A stretch of 64,000 nt of DNA from Diphasiastrum complanatum (GCA_029204225.1 CM055102.1:9187456-9251455); one strand, 5' to 3'. Positions 21,803-33,426 are shown, counted from the stretch's first letter. Numbers and translations: made by a program. Notes: generated by a model from the letters alone, not told the origin.

Positions 21803-22100
21803 CACATCCGCATTTTTCTTTTTCCTGCCAATTAAGTTAGGTGGTTTGAGGTCCTTAAACAGCTTAGATCTTTCCCATTGATTCCTACTGTCCTTGGCAA
21901 CAAAATCACTAATTCAAACCCTGGACTCTTGGATCCACGAAGCTCTGCTACCAGATCTAAAATCTTCTAGGAAGTTGTATTATGATTCACCACCCAGCTA
22001 CATACTCGTATAGAACACTCAAACTGCATTACCAAGATAAATGTAGGCAAGGACTGGAGGTCTCATGTTTACCTGAGCACCCCCTGCACCAGGCATGTTA
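21803..22100 (-). pseudogene. Ty3-type gag remnant, upstream part (split by hAT)
   Basis: On the minus strand this reads WERSKLFKDLKPPNLIG, then KKKNADVV, the typical start of a plant Ty3 gag capsid region (LKPPxFxG followed by a short acidic stretch). It then meets the hAT element. The gag-like reading resumes on the other side at 15750. The target of the hAT transposon was therefore an older Ty3 gag gene transcribed from the minus strand. Confidence 0.55.
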
Positions 22101-22860
22101 TACCTCTAGATTATTATAGGATACTCCCTTTGCACACTGGTCCACTACTATGAGCAATGCCTAGGCCCTTTAACCACCTCAAGAAATTTTGATAGGCTGA
22201 CCTTTGAGGAGGAAGATTACCATTGGACATCATGGGAGAAGTAGCAATTGAGTTTTGTCAAGAGCCATGATTTTTTTCATATCAGGACTCTGGATCTCTA
22301 GATCTGCCAGTTATGACCTTACCATTCAGGCAGCTGGAACTTGTCTAGCTCAGAAGTGCAAATTGGAAAAGGCTCCTTGGAGGATATTCTATCCTAAAAT
22401 GCATCTTGGGAATAACTTTCCTTTGGTATTTATGAAAAACTGAATGTCAAACGAGTTTACAAAAATCACTACAACATGTTGTGTTGTTACAAAGGTCTGA
22501 TTTTAGTTTAACGATGTGCCTATACTTATAGTTCAAATATTCTAGACTATTTCCAGGTATAGGCTATGCAAAATAGTGAAGGTATGAACAAATGATTACC
22601 ATAACACAATTAGAGAGAAGATATTGTAGATGTGATAGTTTAATGATTCAGACTAGTAACTAAACAAAAAATATCAAAGTAGCTAAGTTGAAAGCATGCT
22701 AAGTTGTTATCTACTCTCTGATTTGGAAACATCAATTTCAAAATAACTATCTAATTTGAACGGTGATGGATGCATATTTTTAGTCTCTATGAATCCTAGT
22801 GGTTGTGCCTTAACAAGAGGCCCAATAAGCGTGAATTAGTGAATATAATAACTATCACAA
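22101..22860. other. No recognisable gene
   Basis: AT-rich sequence between the gag remnant and the next LTR, with only short spurious frames. Confidence 0.4.
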
Positions 22861-23294
22861 TTACGATCTAGAGCTAAGCTATGAAAGCATCATATAAGCA
22901 AGACTTAAGCTATGAAAGCAGCACATAAGCAAGACTAAACCCTAGAAAGCAGGAAAGAGAGAGATTCAAAAGACTAAAAAGAGAGATCAATATCATCAGC
23001 TGAATAACAAATGACACAGTTTCCCTACTTATAGCCAAGAGGAAGCCCTAAAAGGAAGCTTCCGGTGAATAGGGCCCAACTGGGAGGGATAATAGTGCGC
23101 CCTCCAAGAAGGCCCCCACTCTCCAGTAATATGTCCAAATGGCCTAATAATGAATAATAAGGCCAAAGGCCAGCCATATAGTCTAAGTGTCACTAATGAA
23201 TAAAAAGGGCCCAAGGCCTACTTATGCATAAAGTAAAGTAAATGTAAATGGACGCGGCGAATGTAATGAGCCAAGTCCATAACTCTCCCCGACA
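22861..23294 (-). repeat. 3' LTR of chromovirus-type derivative
   Basis: 434 bp. The minus-strand start is TGTCGGGGAGAGTTATGGAC, and it matches 24023-24447 apart from a small indel at its start. A diverged relative lies at 39660-39885 and another, in the opposite orientation, at about 41700-42015. Confidence 0.82.
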
Positions 23295-24022
23295 CAAAAA
23301 AAAGACCCAACTGCCGAAAAGAAACTGGATCAAACAACAGCAAGCCCTGGTGCATTAACAACTAGAACAACATCTGATGTAGAGGAATCAACAAGTGCAG
23401 CAAGAGCACGAGCCTGATCCGCAAGTGATGGTGTATGATAAAAGACATTAATAGGCTCCCATGTGGCCTCCTCAATAGGACAACCATCCCACTGGACCAG
23501 AAATGTCAAATTGGAATATCAAACGGAGTCGGAATTCTGTAAAATGTGGTTGAGGATGGGTGCTGGAAAGCCTTTTGATAAACTGTGAAAGATGGCTGGA
23601 AACGGAAAAAATAATAGGCGAAAGTGACAAGTCGGAAGGGCTGGGGCAGCGATGAACAGGCTGAAGGATTTTGGCAATTTGGAATAGCAAACGATGACGA
23701 AATTGGGTGATTTTTGGATGAGGATGGGCGCAGGCTGGGAAATAATTGTGGAAGATGGCTGCAAACTGGGAAAATGTTGGATGAAAGTGACAGGTTGGAA
23801 GGCAAGGACAGCGATGGAAAGGAAGGAGGAGCGTTGGGCAGCAAGGAAGAGAGGGAGCAAAGCAGGGGGAGCGCTGGTCAGGAAGGAGTATAAGGGGCAG
23901 CGATGGAGTAGGGCTATCAAGACAACAATGGAGCTGTAGGAGCAGCGATGGAGGAGCAGGGCAAGGCAGCGAAAGAAATTTTTTTTCCAAGATTATGCTC
24001 AGGAAAGTGCTCTGATACCAAG

Positions 24023-24447
24023 TTACGAATAGAGCTAAGCTATGAAAGCAGCACATAAGCAAGACTTAAGCTATGAAAGCAGCACATAAGCAAGACTTAA
24101 CCCTAGAAAGCAGGAAAGAGAGAGATTAAGGAGACTAAAGAGAGAGATCAATATCATCAGCTGAATAACAAATGACAGTTTCCCTACTTATAGCCAAGAG
24201 GAAGCCCTAAAAGGAAGCTTCCGGTGGCTAGGGCCCAACTGGGAGGGATAATAGTGTGCCCTCCAAGAAGGCCCCCACTCTCCAGTAATATGTCGAAATG
24301 GCCTAATAATGAATAATAAGGCCAAAGGCCAACCATATAGTCTAAGTGTCACTAATGAAAAAAAGGGGCCCAAGGCCTGCTTATGCATAAAGTAAAGTAA
24401 ATGTAAATGGACCCGGCGAATGTAATGAGCCAAGTCCATAACTGTCA
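24023..24447 (-). repeat. 5' LTR of chromovirus-type derivative
   Basis: 425 bp, the partner of 22861-23294. It is followed on the minus strand by the primer-binding site at 24009-24020. Confidence 0.82.
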
Positions 24448-25720
24448 CCAAGAAGTGGGGGTCAAGCATATGGTTTAAATATCTAGTAAAAACAGAAACT
24501 ATATGGGGCTTGAGGATCAAGGAGTTGCCAATAGCTTGCATGTAACAATAGGTATCCAAAGCATATCTTCTATCGATAAAAGTGTTTGGAGAGCACTTTT
24601 GTGACACTTCAAATATTTGAGCAAAGTAACAATGAATTGAAGGGAAGTTCTAATGTCTTCTTGCAAATTGTTAGGAATAAGAGTCCTCTTCTTAATATGG
24701 CATGCTAAAATTAAGAAATAAAAAATGATCTGAATAACAAGATTTCTAGAGTAGGGAAATTATTTGCTGTGAATTTACTTTGATTACTTGGAGATATTTT
24801 TGTAATGGAATGTTTCCAGGAATTTCAAGGAAGATTCAATATTGCAGTAAGTACCACTTCAAAAGATAATTTGAAGGCTCTATCTCAAGGTAAACTTCTA
24901 TACTTTGTTGTTTATTACTTTGTGATTGTTTAATCCTTTTCTCAGAAAGAGTTATGTGTGTACTTCCATTACTTGCCAAGAAATTCATGAATATTCAGGA
25001 TTCTTTGTACCAAGACGGAATAAGCAAGATAATCTATTTTGTACCTTACCTTTTTAGTCAAGTGATATATGATTTACCTTGAGTGCTCTCCCAAAATCAT
25101 TTTCTAGTTGTAGTCTATGTGGAGCATCATGCCAAATGCTAAAACACTTGAATTCTTGTAGTTGTAAAATATTAACGTGTTATCCAAAAATAATTCTTTT
25201 GAACACTCTGATGGTTTGACTTTGACCAAAATGCACTTACATTTTACAACTTCAAAATTATTTCAATGTTAAACATTAGTATGTTATGAATCAATTCTCC
25301 TTTTTCAAACGAGTCCAAAGTATCGCTTTGTACTGACATACCTCTATGATACTTAATGTCAACTCGAACTACTGAATGAGTTTCAACTATCTTTCGGACT
25401 CTAAGGTCAACAACATCACATTAGGAATTGGTGATCAATCATTACTATTAGACTGGCACTATACAGATGATGACTCCATATTTGTAATGCATGAATGACT
25501 GCAAAAAGTCCCTTTTCTCTTATCAACTGTGATGTTAATTAGTTGGTTTCACCACCCATGTTGTTGTATCACTTTTCAAAACCTTCCACAATTTTATAGG
25601 ATTTTCATGTGAAAAAATCAGATCCAAAATGTGTCATAAATGGATCTTAGATCTTTGGCTAAATCTGGTGCACATCACACAGCATCAATACGAGAAATTC
25701 AACTAGTTTACTCACATTTG
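24448..25720. other. No recognisable gene
   Basis: AT-rich, with many stops in all frames. No repeat or retroelement motif was recognised. Confidence 0.4.
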
Positions 25721-25759
25721 CTACATTTGCATGAACCATAAAACAGTCTGAAGATAAAT

Positions 25760-26672
25760 TGAAAATTTTGCAATAATACCTGGCCTTGGATAGGCTCGCT
25801 CTACATACTCCAGCCATCCTCGATGGAGCTCCGAGTTGTCCTCTCGTCTAGTGGTGTGCCACAAGGGGTGCAACATGTGGGCTACTGCATGGATGGCCCT
25901 GTGAAAATAGTCCCACCTTTTCTGCCAAATGTGCCAAATGTCTAGCAGCTCTTGCCTCCTACAACACGCAACAACATAAGACATATTACAATCATTAGTC
26001 GTTTTTCATGCGAAACTACAAGATGAAATGGAAGCACAGATAGGGGATAGGAATTGTACCTAGCCTCATCCAAGTGGGATTTGGTCAGTGCCTCTCCAAT
26101 GTGGTCCATAAACTCATATATGAGTCCGAGAGTGCACCCCTCTCAATCTTAGGCGCATCACACAAGAAACAGGCCTCAGCACCTCAATCAACTGTGATGC
26201 ATTCCAAAACTCATCTCCAAACACAATCATCTGGAAATGAGCGGCATTCTCACTGCGGCCTCTAAACTCATCGAATCCAAGGCTAGCCACCATCGTCCAC
26301 AAGTGGTCTCACCGAGCCATCAAATGCTCGAGAACCACAAAGTAGTAGTTGAACTGTGTGGGTGCCAGCTTCCTAAGATCCAGGGGCGAGAAGCTGCAAA
26401 ATAAGGCCAACATGTACTTTTTCCTGGTAATGAAGATGACCACGCGCATGGCTTGAGCATTAATCTGCAAGATAGACACCCATCAGAAAATTGTTACGGG
26501 CCTAGCTAAGCAAGGAAATGACAACAACAAAACTAGCATAAAAGACAAGAAAGAAGGTATGGAAAGGATACCTCATGGATCCATGGAAGTGTGCACATGT
26601 CGTGGATCAGCAAATCGATAGAATGCGTAGCACATGGTGTCCACACAATGGAGGAGTGCTCACGCATCAATG
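25760..26672 (-). pseudogene. hAT transposase fragment (second copy)
   Basis: Minus-strand pieces line up in order with the transposase at 16.4-20.8 kb. About 26672-26572 carries VWTPCATHSIDLLIHDM. About 26465-26060 is the middle region (FGDEFWNASQLIEVL), with stops. About 25960-25780 carries IHAVAHMLHPLW, then SELHRGWLEYVERAYPRPG. The intron positions appear conserved. Both ends are missing: no finger, no dimerisation domain and no terminal repeats are visible. The piece is cut at 26672, where a gag sequence of opposite orientation begins. It is useful as a comparator because it has Trp where the first copy has a stop. Confidence 0.8.
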
Positions 26673-26945
26673 CTCCCCCCCGGTCCTTCTGCTTCATCTT
26701 TTCCCGCTACATCCACCCCTACACTTGCCCCTTCTGTTCCAGCTCCTTCCATTGTCCCTTCGTCTCCTCGTCCTCCGACCCCTCGACCTGCTTTTGTCCG
26801 ACGTTACACGTTTGCAGAGTTCGCTGACCTTCAGCAGAAGCGTCTTTGCTTTCGTTGTAAAAGTCCTGACCATTTTGCCCGTGATTGCCGTCAGCCTCTG
26901 CCTACTACTTGTTACGAGCTCGTAACCAATGCCGAACCCTAGGGA
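26673..26945 (+). pseudogene. Ty3-type gag fragment with zinc knuckle
   Basis: A Pro/Ser-rich stretch (about 70 residues) followed by TFAEFADLQQKRLCFRCKSP and CFRCKSPDHFARDC, a standard CX2CX4HX4C zinc knuckle of retroviral-type gag. The frame ends at 26942. Upstream it abuts the hAT fragment directly; downstream comes unrelated LTR-like sequence instead of protease. It is therefore a displaced gag piece in a mosaic of broken elements. Confidence 0.75.
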
Positions 26946-26989
26946 ACACAGATAGGTCAGATACCACAGTCAGGGTCGTGTCCAGCGTA

Positions 26990-27267
26990 CATGACCAACA
27001 GGGCAAGACAGTGTGAGTAGTGTGCCCCAGCACGGTCCATAGTCATGGCGGGCCTAACACAGCCTAGGGACCCTGTCAGCAGGATAGGGCCCCCAGTTGG
27101 GTCCCGACGTGCAGTTGGCCATGTCAGTGCCACGTGGCCGACACTTGGCAGTTGCATGCTACCAATCCTCACACTGGGCTAGGAGGGGCTTACTCTATAT
27201 CAGGGAGTAGGCAAGGTTGGGTGGATCAGTTAGTATTTGCCCTACTGTGGTGTTAGGATCTTTTACA
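26990..27267 (+). repeat. Probable LTR upstream of a tRNA-iMet primer-binding site
   Basis: The sequence ends TTTTACA at 27267, just before the primer-binding site at 27269. The right border is well placed. The left border is a guess because no partner LTR was found. A TATA-like CTCTATATCAGG lies near 27192. Confidence 0.45.
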
Positions 27268-27268
27268 C

Positions 27269-27280
27269 TGGTATCAGAGC
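27269..27280 (+). other. Primer-binding site (tRNA-iMet type)
   Basis: TGGTATCAGAGC on the plus strand after the LTR-like end TTTTACA. It implies a plus-strand LTR element whose body is now mostly missing. Confidence 0.8.
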
Positions 27281-27897
27281 CATCTCCATCCTAGGGAATT
27301 CAGTTTTCAGCAGTGGAGAAAGTAGCTAGATTGCTCAGAACTTCTTCAAGTTTCAAAAAGTAGAGTAGCAGGGCCAGCGCTGTAGGAACGGCCTTCTACT
27401 GATCAGAAGTGTGTAGAAAAGCTTGCTTTCCAGATAGAAATCAATTAAAGTTTCTAGAGCAGGTCCAGCGCTGCATTTCCAGCTTTCATCTCTGATTTTT
27501 GCTATCAAATTCAGGGAAGTAGAGTGAAAATTTGAAGTGGAAGAGTGGTGTTGATCCAGCGCACAGTACCCTCATCCATCTTGATTTTCAGAGTTACACT
27601 TTGGCTTCAAATTTGATTTTTGGGAACCATTTCAGAAGCAATTAGATCAGTGAGCTATTATACTCAAGGAACCGGAAATTTTGACACCGTTTTGAAGCTT
27701 CAAACTGGGATTTTCCGGGACAGCAGATCTGAAATCTTGGGTAAAAGAGCTGAGAGGGTTCCTCTTCATCTTTTTCTTTGGAAGTACAGTCCTCAGAAAC
27801 AGCTAAGTCATCTTTCCTTTCCCTTGTACAGTTGTAAATTAGTCTTTTAGACTTTTTTTCCTTCAGAAGTTAAGGTAGCTCTCTTTCAATTCCGAAG

Positions 27898-28085
27898 ATG
27901 ACCACTCCTCAGGGACCTGATCAACCCCCGGAAAGAGGCTTCGACGAACTTGAAACAGAAGCCTTGGCTTACAGTAAAGGGAAGGAACCCATGGAATTGG
28001 AAGAACAGGAACAGTTCGCCGAAGAACTCGACGAACTGGTTACCAAGGAGCAGTTTCTCCAGTATCCGAGGCTATTTCTTCTGTT
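27898..28085 (+). pseudogene. Gag N-terminal fragment
   Basis: An open frame beginning MTTPQGPDQPPERGFDELET about 600 bp after the primer-binding site. It is acidic and glutamate-rich (MELEEQEQFAEELDELV), as the N-termini of some plant gag proteins are. Near 28085 its sense reading gives way to LINE-like sequence in another frame. I infer an LTR element gag start joined to a LINE tail. The gag assignment rests mainly on position after the primer-binding site. Confidence 0.4.
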
Positions 28086-28740
28086 GATATATGCAGCAAA
28101 CTTGGAGCTCCCGCCCACCATCTCGCATTCGACTGAGCTATTACCAGACACTATGTCGCTTGTGCTCATTGTAGGAGGTGGAAGATGAAGCTCATTTCCT
28201 CCTCAGATGTCCGTTGTATTATGAGGGGGGAGGTATTATTGTCTCTTTCGCGATGGCCCGAATACACTTCGCAGTTTTATCTCCTATCTTGATGCTCGTT
28301 GCTTGGGACTTCTTGTTCGTGAGATGCTTACTCTCCGTTAGTCTCATCTACTTGTACCAGATCACCTGGGGTTAGACTCGCAGCAACTGCTTCTCATTGG
28401 CTTCTTTTGGACTCGAGCACATGCTGATGACTCTGATGATGAGATTCCTATCCCTGTGCCACCGCGGAAAAATCCCAGATGTAGTCGCCACTTGCCTCCA
28501 TCAGGGCCCACTGTACACTCCACTCAGCGGACACTTCACACTTACTTTCGCTGATATGTACTTATTCTCCACCTAGCTCGGGTTGTGGGCATTGGTACCT
28601 TTTCTGTAGTTCTTCTGTTATACCTGGCCCGGGTTGTGGGCTTATTTCACTTCTGCTTTGGCCCACTGTTGCTTGTACATATTTTCTTTTTGGTCTTATG
28701 CACCCACGGGTGCCCAAGAGACGTTAATAAAGCTTTCTTT
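28086..28740 (+). pseudogene. LINE ORF2 C-terminus and 3' tail
   Basis: The frame runs YMQQTWSSRPPSRIRLSYYQ, then LCRLCSL, a TAG, and EVEDEAHFLLRCPLYYE. This pattern (CxxC, then E-x-H-F-L-x-x-CP-x-Y) is the C-terminal zinc-type motif of many LINE ORF2 proteins. The CxxC part also occurs at the end of the LINE at 33147-33671, and the second part at 44657. The text continues as a decayed frame to about 28555. The 3' end has GTTAATAAAG near 28723, followed by CT-rich sequence. No RT domain is attached, so this is a 5'-truncated LINE copy. Confidence 0.6.
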
Positions 28741-29203
28741 CTTTCTCCCTTTCTTTCTCTCTCTAATTTCAAAGACATTAATCAAGCCTTCTTTCTCTCT
28801 CTCATTTCTTTTCATGAAACTTCTATCAGTAAACAAATGATCGATGCCTGACAAATGAGGATAAAATGGTTTCTCCTTTCTTTAGGAAGTCATCCTCTTG
28901 TATGGGATAAAAGATTGGACATTGTCCTCCTACAAATAAGTTCTCTTTCCAAGGTGTGGCTATAGTGGTGGTGTTCATTTCTCTTTAGTTTGGAATGAGA
29001 TCTATTGATTGGAAAAGTAAGTTGCATTATTGGAAGGTTTGGAACATTGAATTCAAAGTGTATCAACTTTAGATTGAGAATGAAATCATTGCAGGAACTA
29101 AATGGCATCATGTATGTTACATAGTTGATTTTGTTACAAGTTTAGAGATTTTAATGTTTCTAGTTTTTGAGATAATCATGTATAGTTGCAAATAATGTTT
29201 TAG

Positions 29204-29384
29204 AGCGAGAGTTCAAAAGAAGGAAACATCAAAAAAGAAAGCAACAAGAGAATCAAGAACCATGTACATTGCGTGGAGTCTACTTCAAAAACATGAAATG
29301 GCAAGCAGCAATCAAAGTAGGAAAGAAGCAAGTTCATCTTGGAACTGTTGGGTGTCAAGAAGAGGCAGCTCACCTTTATGATAG
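29204..29384 (+). CDS. AP2/ERF 'Soloist'-type gene, exon A (AP2 domain, first part)
   Basis: A 181-bp exon after an acceptor (TTTTAG) and before a donor (GATAG|GTACAA). It encodes a basic segment (FKRRKHQKRKQQENQEPC) and then the beginning of an AP2 DNA-binding domain: RGVYFKNMKWQAAIKV (strands 1-2), HLGTVGCQEEAAHLYDR (strand 3 and helix). In Arabidopsis this RGVYFKNMKWQAAIKV form is, to my recollection, typical of the single-member 'Soloist' AP2/ERF group (At4g13040), a nuclear transcription factor. The domain continues in frame in exon B, 8445 bp downstream. Exons upstream of this one must exist, since it starts in codon phase 2 with no Met, but I could not find them. The coding sequence has no stop or frameshift, unlike the surrounding elements. 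Confidence 0.82.
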
Positions 29385-31004
29385 GTACAATTCCCTTTTA
29401 GAGCATAAGTTCATTAAGAATGCCATTTAAATTTAAAATTTAGTGTTCCTTTTGTAAAATCTATCTTTATTTCTTTCACCCAATCAAGGAAATTATTTGT
29501 ATTGCTACTTGGGGGGCATCATAAATTACTTTCTGGAACCCTAATGGAATTTTCATTGAACTCTTTGTTTGGTCGTTTTTCTATTCAATTGTGCCATAAA
29601 GAAATGAGTGAATGACTAGAAAACCAATTCCCTTTATTATAAAATTGTGAGGCTAACAATCAGATGCTTTTATGTTTGTATTGTGACTTTCGATTTATTT
29701 ACGAACGTGAAATACATAATTGAACTTTTGAAGAGTCACTTTCAAAGCTCTTAAAAATTGAATTATATTTTTAACTCATACTAGTCCCAAATTGTCTAGC
29801 ATGATACTTGGTCGCTTCAAAACTACATCCTATCTTGGAGTGTTCTGAAATGCGTGTTTTAAAATGATTATTGTAGAGCTCTTGGAACATAGAAAATAAT
29901 TTCTTCTTTTCATTGTCCAATATTTTCTCATCTCTTATCATATATCATGTCAAATATTTAAGCAATGCTCTTAAAAACCTTACCAAGTGGATTTGGATCC
30001 AAATTTCATACGTACAAGCTTAAAATAGTAGATATACTCAATTTTAAAAGCTTATAGCAAAACTAGTCATCAATAGAAACACAAGGACTTGGTTCTAGAA
30101 AACTATCTAGTGAAATATGTGATTAAGATCTCTTGGCCTTGAAGCTCTCTCTACGAGTGTTTGATGTCCATTTACCCAATTTCACTCACCCATAATTTGA
30201 TTCACTCAATTTGTCTTAGCCCCTACTAAATTGCTTAACTTGTCATACTTTCATAAGCTCACGATAGCTTTTCTCTACTTCCAAAAGTTCTACTTTCCCC
30301 TAGCTTTCATTTGCCTAATTTCATAATGATAGCAAAATCACAAGAAATTTGCTACAATAGACAATGGTTTCCTGTCCATGAGACAAAAGGAGCAAAAGAC
30401 ATCAAAATATCCACTAAATCTCGTTACAAACTAATAGAAAGTATTCAATACAAAGAATCCCTCTCTGTAACTTTTGGTATAAAATGTTTCAAATAATCTA
30501 ATTCAAACCTTCTCATCATAGGCCCTTAAATCATTTTTGCTTTGCTCAATTAGCTAGTTTGCACCCTAGTCCATTTGCAATGGGGTAGTTGGAGTACATC
30601 TCATCATTATGCTTCATCATTTTTGTTTGTGTTCTCTTTCATGTGTATGACTACAACAATAAGAACCTTGTATTGGGTAGCTTGTATGATCAAGTTGGTT
30701 TTCTAACATGTTAGTCGGTAATGTCTCTATGGATGGGCTATAACAAAGCATTTGTCACTTGATCTTTGAAGTCCACCTTATGAAGATCTGTCGAGTAGTT
30801 CACAACAAGATTCTTTGTCATGGTCTTACACACCACCGCCTCCTTGTCATTCCCCTCCAAATGCCATATATGTAAACCTATTTGCGCACAAGCTCACAAA
30901 ACCTAAGTAATTACACAAAATTATTCAACAAATTTATCACTTTATTAATCTCAAGCAATTGTACATAGATCAACAAGCAAACATGAGAGCTTTGTTGCAA
31001 CTCT

Positions 31005-31165
31005 CCTCCCAACCATAGCTGCATAGGAATAAGATAGGGAATGCTTGGCAAGGCTCACACTATATCCCCTCAAGCATCCCTTAACCTTGACACATCCTAA
31101 CATCGACACATGGCAAACTCCATGCACAGCCGACACTTGCCACTTGGCAGTACCCTGACAACATG
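31005..31165. repeat. LTR fragment related to the 4806-7070 element
   Basis: Shares long stretches with the LTRs at 4806 and 6395, for example CCATGCACAG.CGACACTTGC and CACTTGGCAGTACCCTGACA. The rest of that LTR is absent here. Confidence 0.75.
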
Positions 31166-31751
31166 AAGAAGTCCTATATCTTTCTCAACATTTAGAGAGG
31201 CTATGTATTTGAGGGTAGTTGCTTGATAAGGAACCCGAGCTTGGGGTCAATACAACTAAAAAGCGCAATCCTCAAACTGCAAGAAAGATTATATTGAAAT
31301 TCAAATCATAACATTGTAGTTTCAAAAGAAGAAATCACTCACTCTTTAACTACATTGTACAATGCTAGCTATCTCAACAAGAGTGGTGTCTAGAATTAGG
31401 AAGAGGAAACAAGGCCCAGGCTACATAATTCATCATAAAATGGGGTATCGATGATAACTGGATGGATCATAGAAGAAATAGTTCTTAGGTGTAGATAAAG
31501 TTATTATAGTAGATTTCTTACTGTTTCTAGGAAGCAATATCCATGTGGCATGATTAATGGTACAATTACTAGTACAAGTTGAAGTTTGAAGTTAGTATTT
31601 ACTAGTTACTAGTTAATAAAGTCTAAAATTTGAAAACAATATGTTTTAGCCCTTCAAAATCCATATTCAAATAGTAAAATTGTTTTAGGGCTGTTTATTT
31701 GGTATTTGGTATTGGTCTTTTGTTCAAAAACATTACATATTGCACAGCTTT

Positions 31752-31858
31752 TAAAAAAAGAAGAAAAAAAAAAAGGGTTCAAACTGGCTCACGATTCGAA
31801 CCCAGCAATCCGATTTGAATTGGCAAACATTAAAGCCCACTTCCTCACTAGGTTGCCT
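31752..31858 (-). mobile_element. SINE-like element with Pol III-type promoter
   Basis: On the minus strand an A-box-like stretch (GGCAACCTAGTGAGG, plus 31843-31857) precedes a B-box-like GGTTCGAATCG (plus 31792-31802) by about 40 bp. GTTTGCC and TTGCTGGGTTCGAATC between and at the boxes resemble tRNA-derived plant SINE heads. The end is a poly-T stretch (plus-strand A run, 31752-31774). Target duplications were not resolved. Confidence 0.45.
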
Positions 31859-32174
31859 CTCTTTTCCATCCAAGTCATATGAACTGAAATAGAGATTTGG
31901 CAATGGTTTCCCTCGTAATATCTAGTATGATGTGGATTGTCATCATCTCCACGTCAAAGTCGTATGGGCCTGTACTTTTTCTCCTCACCTTCTTCGTGAG
32001 ATCCAACTCCAGTAATGCACCCTACTTTATTGTAAGCTGACCTATGACCTTGTCGAAAAACAAAAGACTTGAGTGATCAGTAGTCTAGAAAGGACTTATT
32101 GAAATAGATGTCACATTGGTAAGTGTTGAAAATCGAGAATGTATCAAAGCTTTGTCGATGAGAAACTATGACTT

Positions 32175-33426
32175 TATAAAAGAGGAATTCTTAGGATCCA
32201 ATTATGAATTGAACTCCAACCTAGGATGGACTAGCTGACTAGAAGGCCAATGTTGCTTAGTTGCCCGTTCCGGAACGATGCCCAAAAAAAAAATACGTTT
32301 TCTTACAAAGGATTTAATTCATATAAAATGCAGCTAATTAACTGAAAAACAGAAAATTAACTACAATAAATAGATTTACTAAAGAACAAACAATTAACTA
32401 CAATAATTTGATATTAACTAGGAGTGTTGGGAATGGAGTAAAATTAACCTGAGAACTCATGTCAATAAGAACACCTACGGTGCTTGGCTAAATTTTGCAT
32501 TCAAAATACGATCTGACCCACTACCATAAATTTATCAACAAAACCATGAAATTATTTAAAAACCATGAAACATACTCCACCTCCTCTAAAGAGCATAACT
32601 GGCAAACGCTCCTTATGTCAAGCCCAATAAAATGAGTCCAGTAGTAGTTGGGTTCAACCCCAAGCTGTCGCCCCCAAGTACGGTCGAGATATGCCCGATA
32701 TAAGATGCGCCTGATATACTGATGAGTACCCGAGGGGAGCTCTGTAATGGAGATACCAAATGACTCAAGGAGGAAATGGGATGCCTGAGAGAACCACGAT
32801 TATAAAAGAGGAATTCTTAGGATCCAATTATGAATTGAACTCCAACCTAGGATGGACTAGCTGACTAGAAGGCCAATGTTGCTTAGTTGCCCGTTCCGGA
32901 ACGATGCCCAAAAAAAAAATACGTTTTCTTACAAAGGATTTAATTCATATAAAATGCAGCTAATTAACTGAAAAACAGAAAATTAACTACAATAAATAGA
33001 TTTACTAAAGAACAAACAATTAACTACAATAATTTGATATTAACTAGGAGTGTTGGGAATGGAGTAAAATTAACCTGAGAACTCATGTCAATAAGAACAC
33101 CTACGGTGCTTGGCTAAATTTTGCATTCAAAATACGATCTGACCCACTACCATAAATTTATCAACAAAACCATGAAATTATTTAAAAACCATGAAACATA
33201 CTCCACCTCCTCTAAAGAGCATAACTGGCAAACGCTCCTTATGTCAAGCTCAATAAAATGAGTCCAGTAGTAGTTGGGTTCAACCCCAAGCTGTCGCCCC
33301 CAAGTACGGTCGAGATATGCCCGATATAAGATGCGCCTGATATACTGATGAGTACCCGAGGGGAGCTCTGTAATGGAGATACCAAATGACTCAAGGAGGA
33401 AATGGGATGCCTGAGAGAACCACGAT
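32175..33426. repeat. 626-bp tandem duplication at the hAT/LINE junction
   Basis: About 32175-32800 and 32801-33426 are copies 626 bp apart. I noticed only one substitution (C/T near 32621 and 33247). Each unit holds host flank, the hAT target duplication, the hAT left end and the first part of the LINE piece. The junction has a short AT overlap. It is either very recent or an assembly artefact. Confidence 0.85.
32874..32881. repeat. Left target-site duplication of third hAT element
   Basis: CAATGTTG, one mismatch from CTATGTTG at 36701-36708. The duplicated copy of this left flank lies at 32248-32255. Confidence 0.7.

Larger units (their letters stand above)
22861..24447 (-). mobile_element. 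Short chromovirus-type LTR element derivative
   Basis: LTRs 22861-23294 and 24023-24447 are close copies. Next to the right LTR, minus-strand TGGTATCAGAGC (plus 24009-24020) is a tRNA-iMet primer-binding site, so the element runs on the minus strand. Only the end of pol survives: minus-strand FLVQWDGCPIEEATWEP (about 23505-23455) is a chromodomain-like segment, and it ends shortly before the 3' LTR. The rest of the interior (23520-24000) is purine-rich on the plus strand with a diverged tandem duplication. The LTR is marked by a repeated AAGCTATGAAAGCA..ACATAAGCAAGACTTAA block. No clear target duplication was seen. Confidence 0.8.

Noticed and set aside
23472-24062. 196-codon minus-strand frame rich in Pro/Ser/Leu
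   Set aside because: Translation of a biased purine/pyrimidine repeat region. The supported coding text (chromodomain-like) lies in a different frame and only at its end.
22861-24447. CRISPR-like reading of short repeats (AAGCTATGAAAGCA..)
   Set aside because: The repeats are within LTRs, of few copies, adjacent without regular spacers, in plant DNA.
26844-26890. Zinc-knuckle motif as a host CCHC protein
   Set aside because: Its Pro/Ser-rich context and neighbours are typical of retroelement gag, and no other exon of a host gene is nearby.
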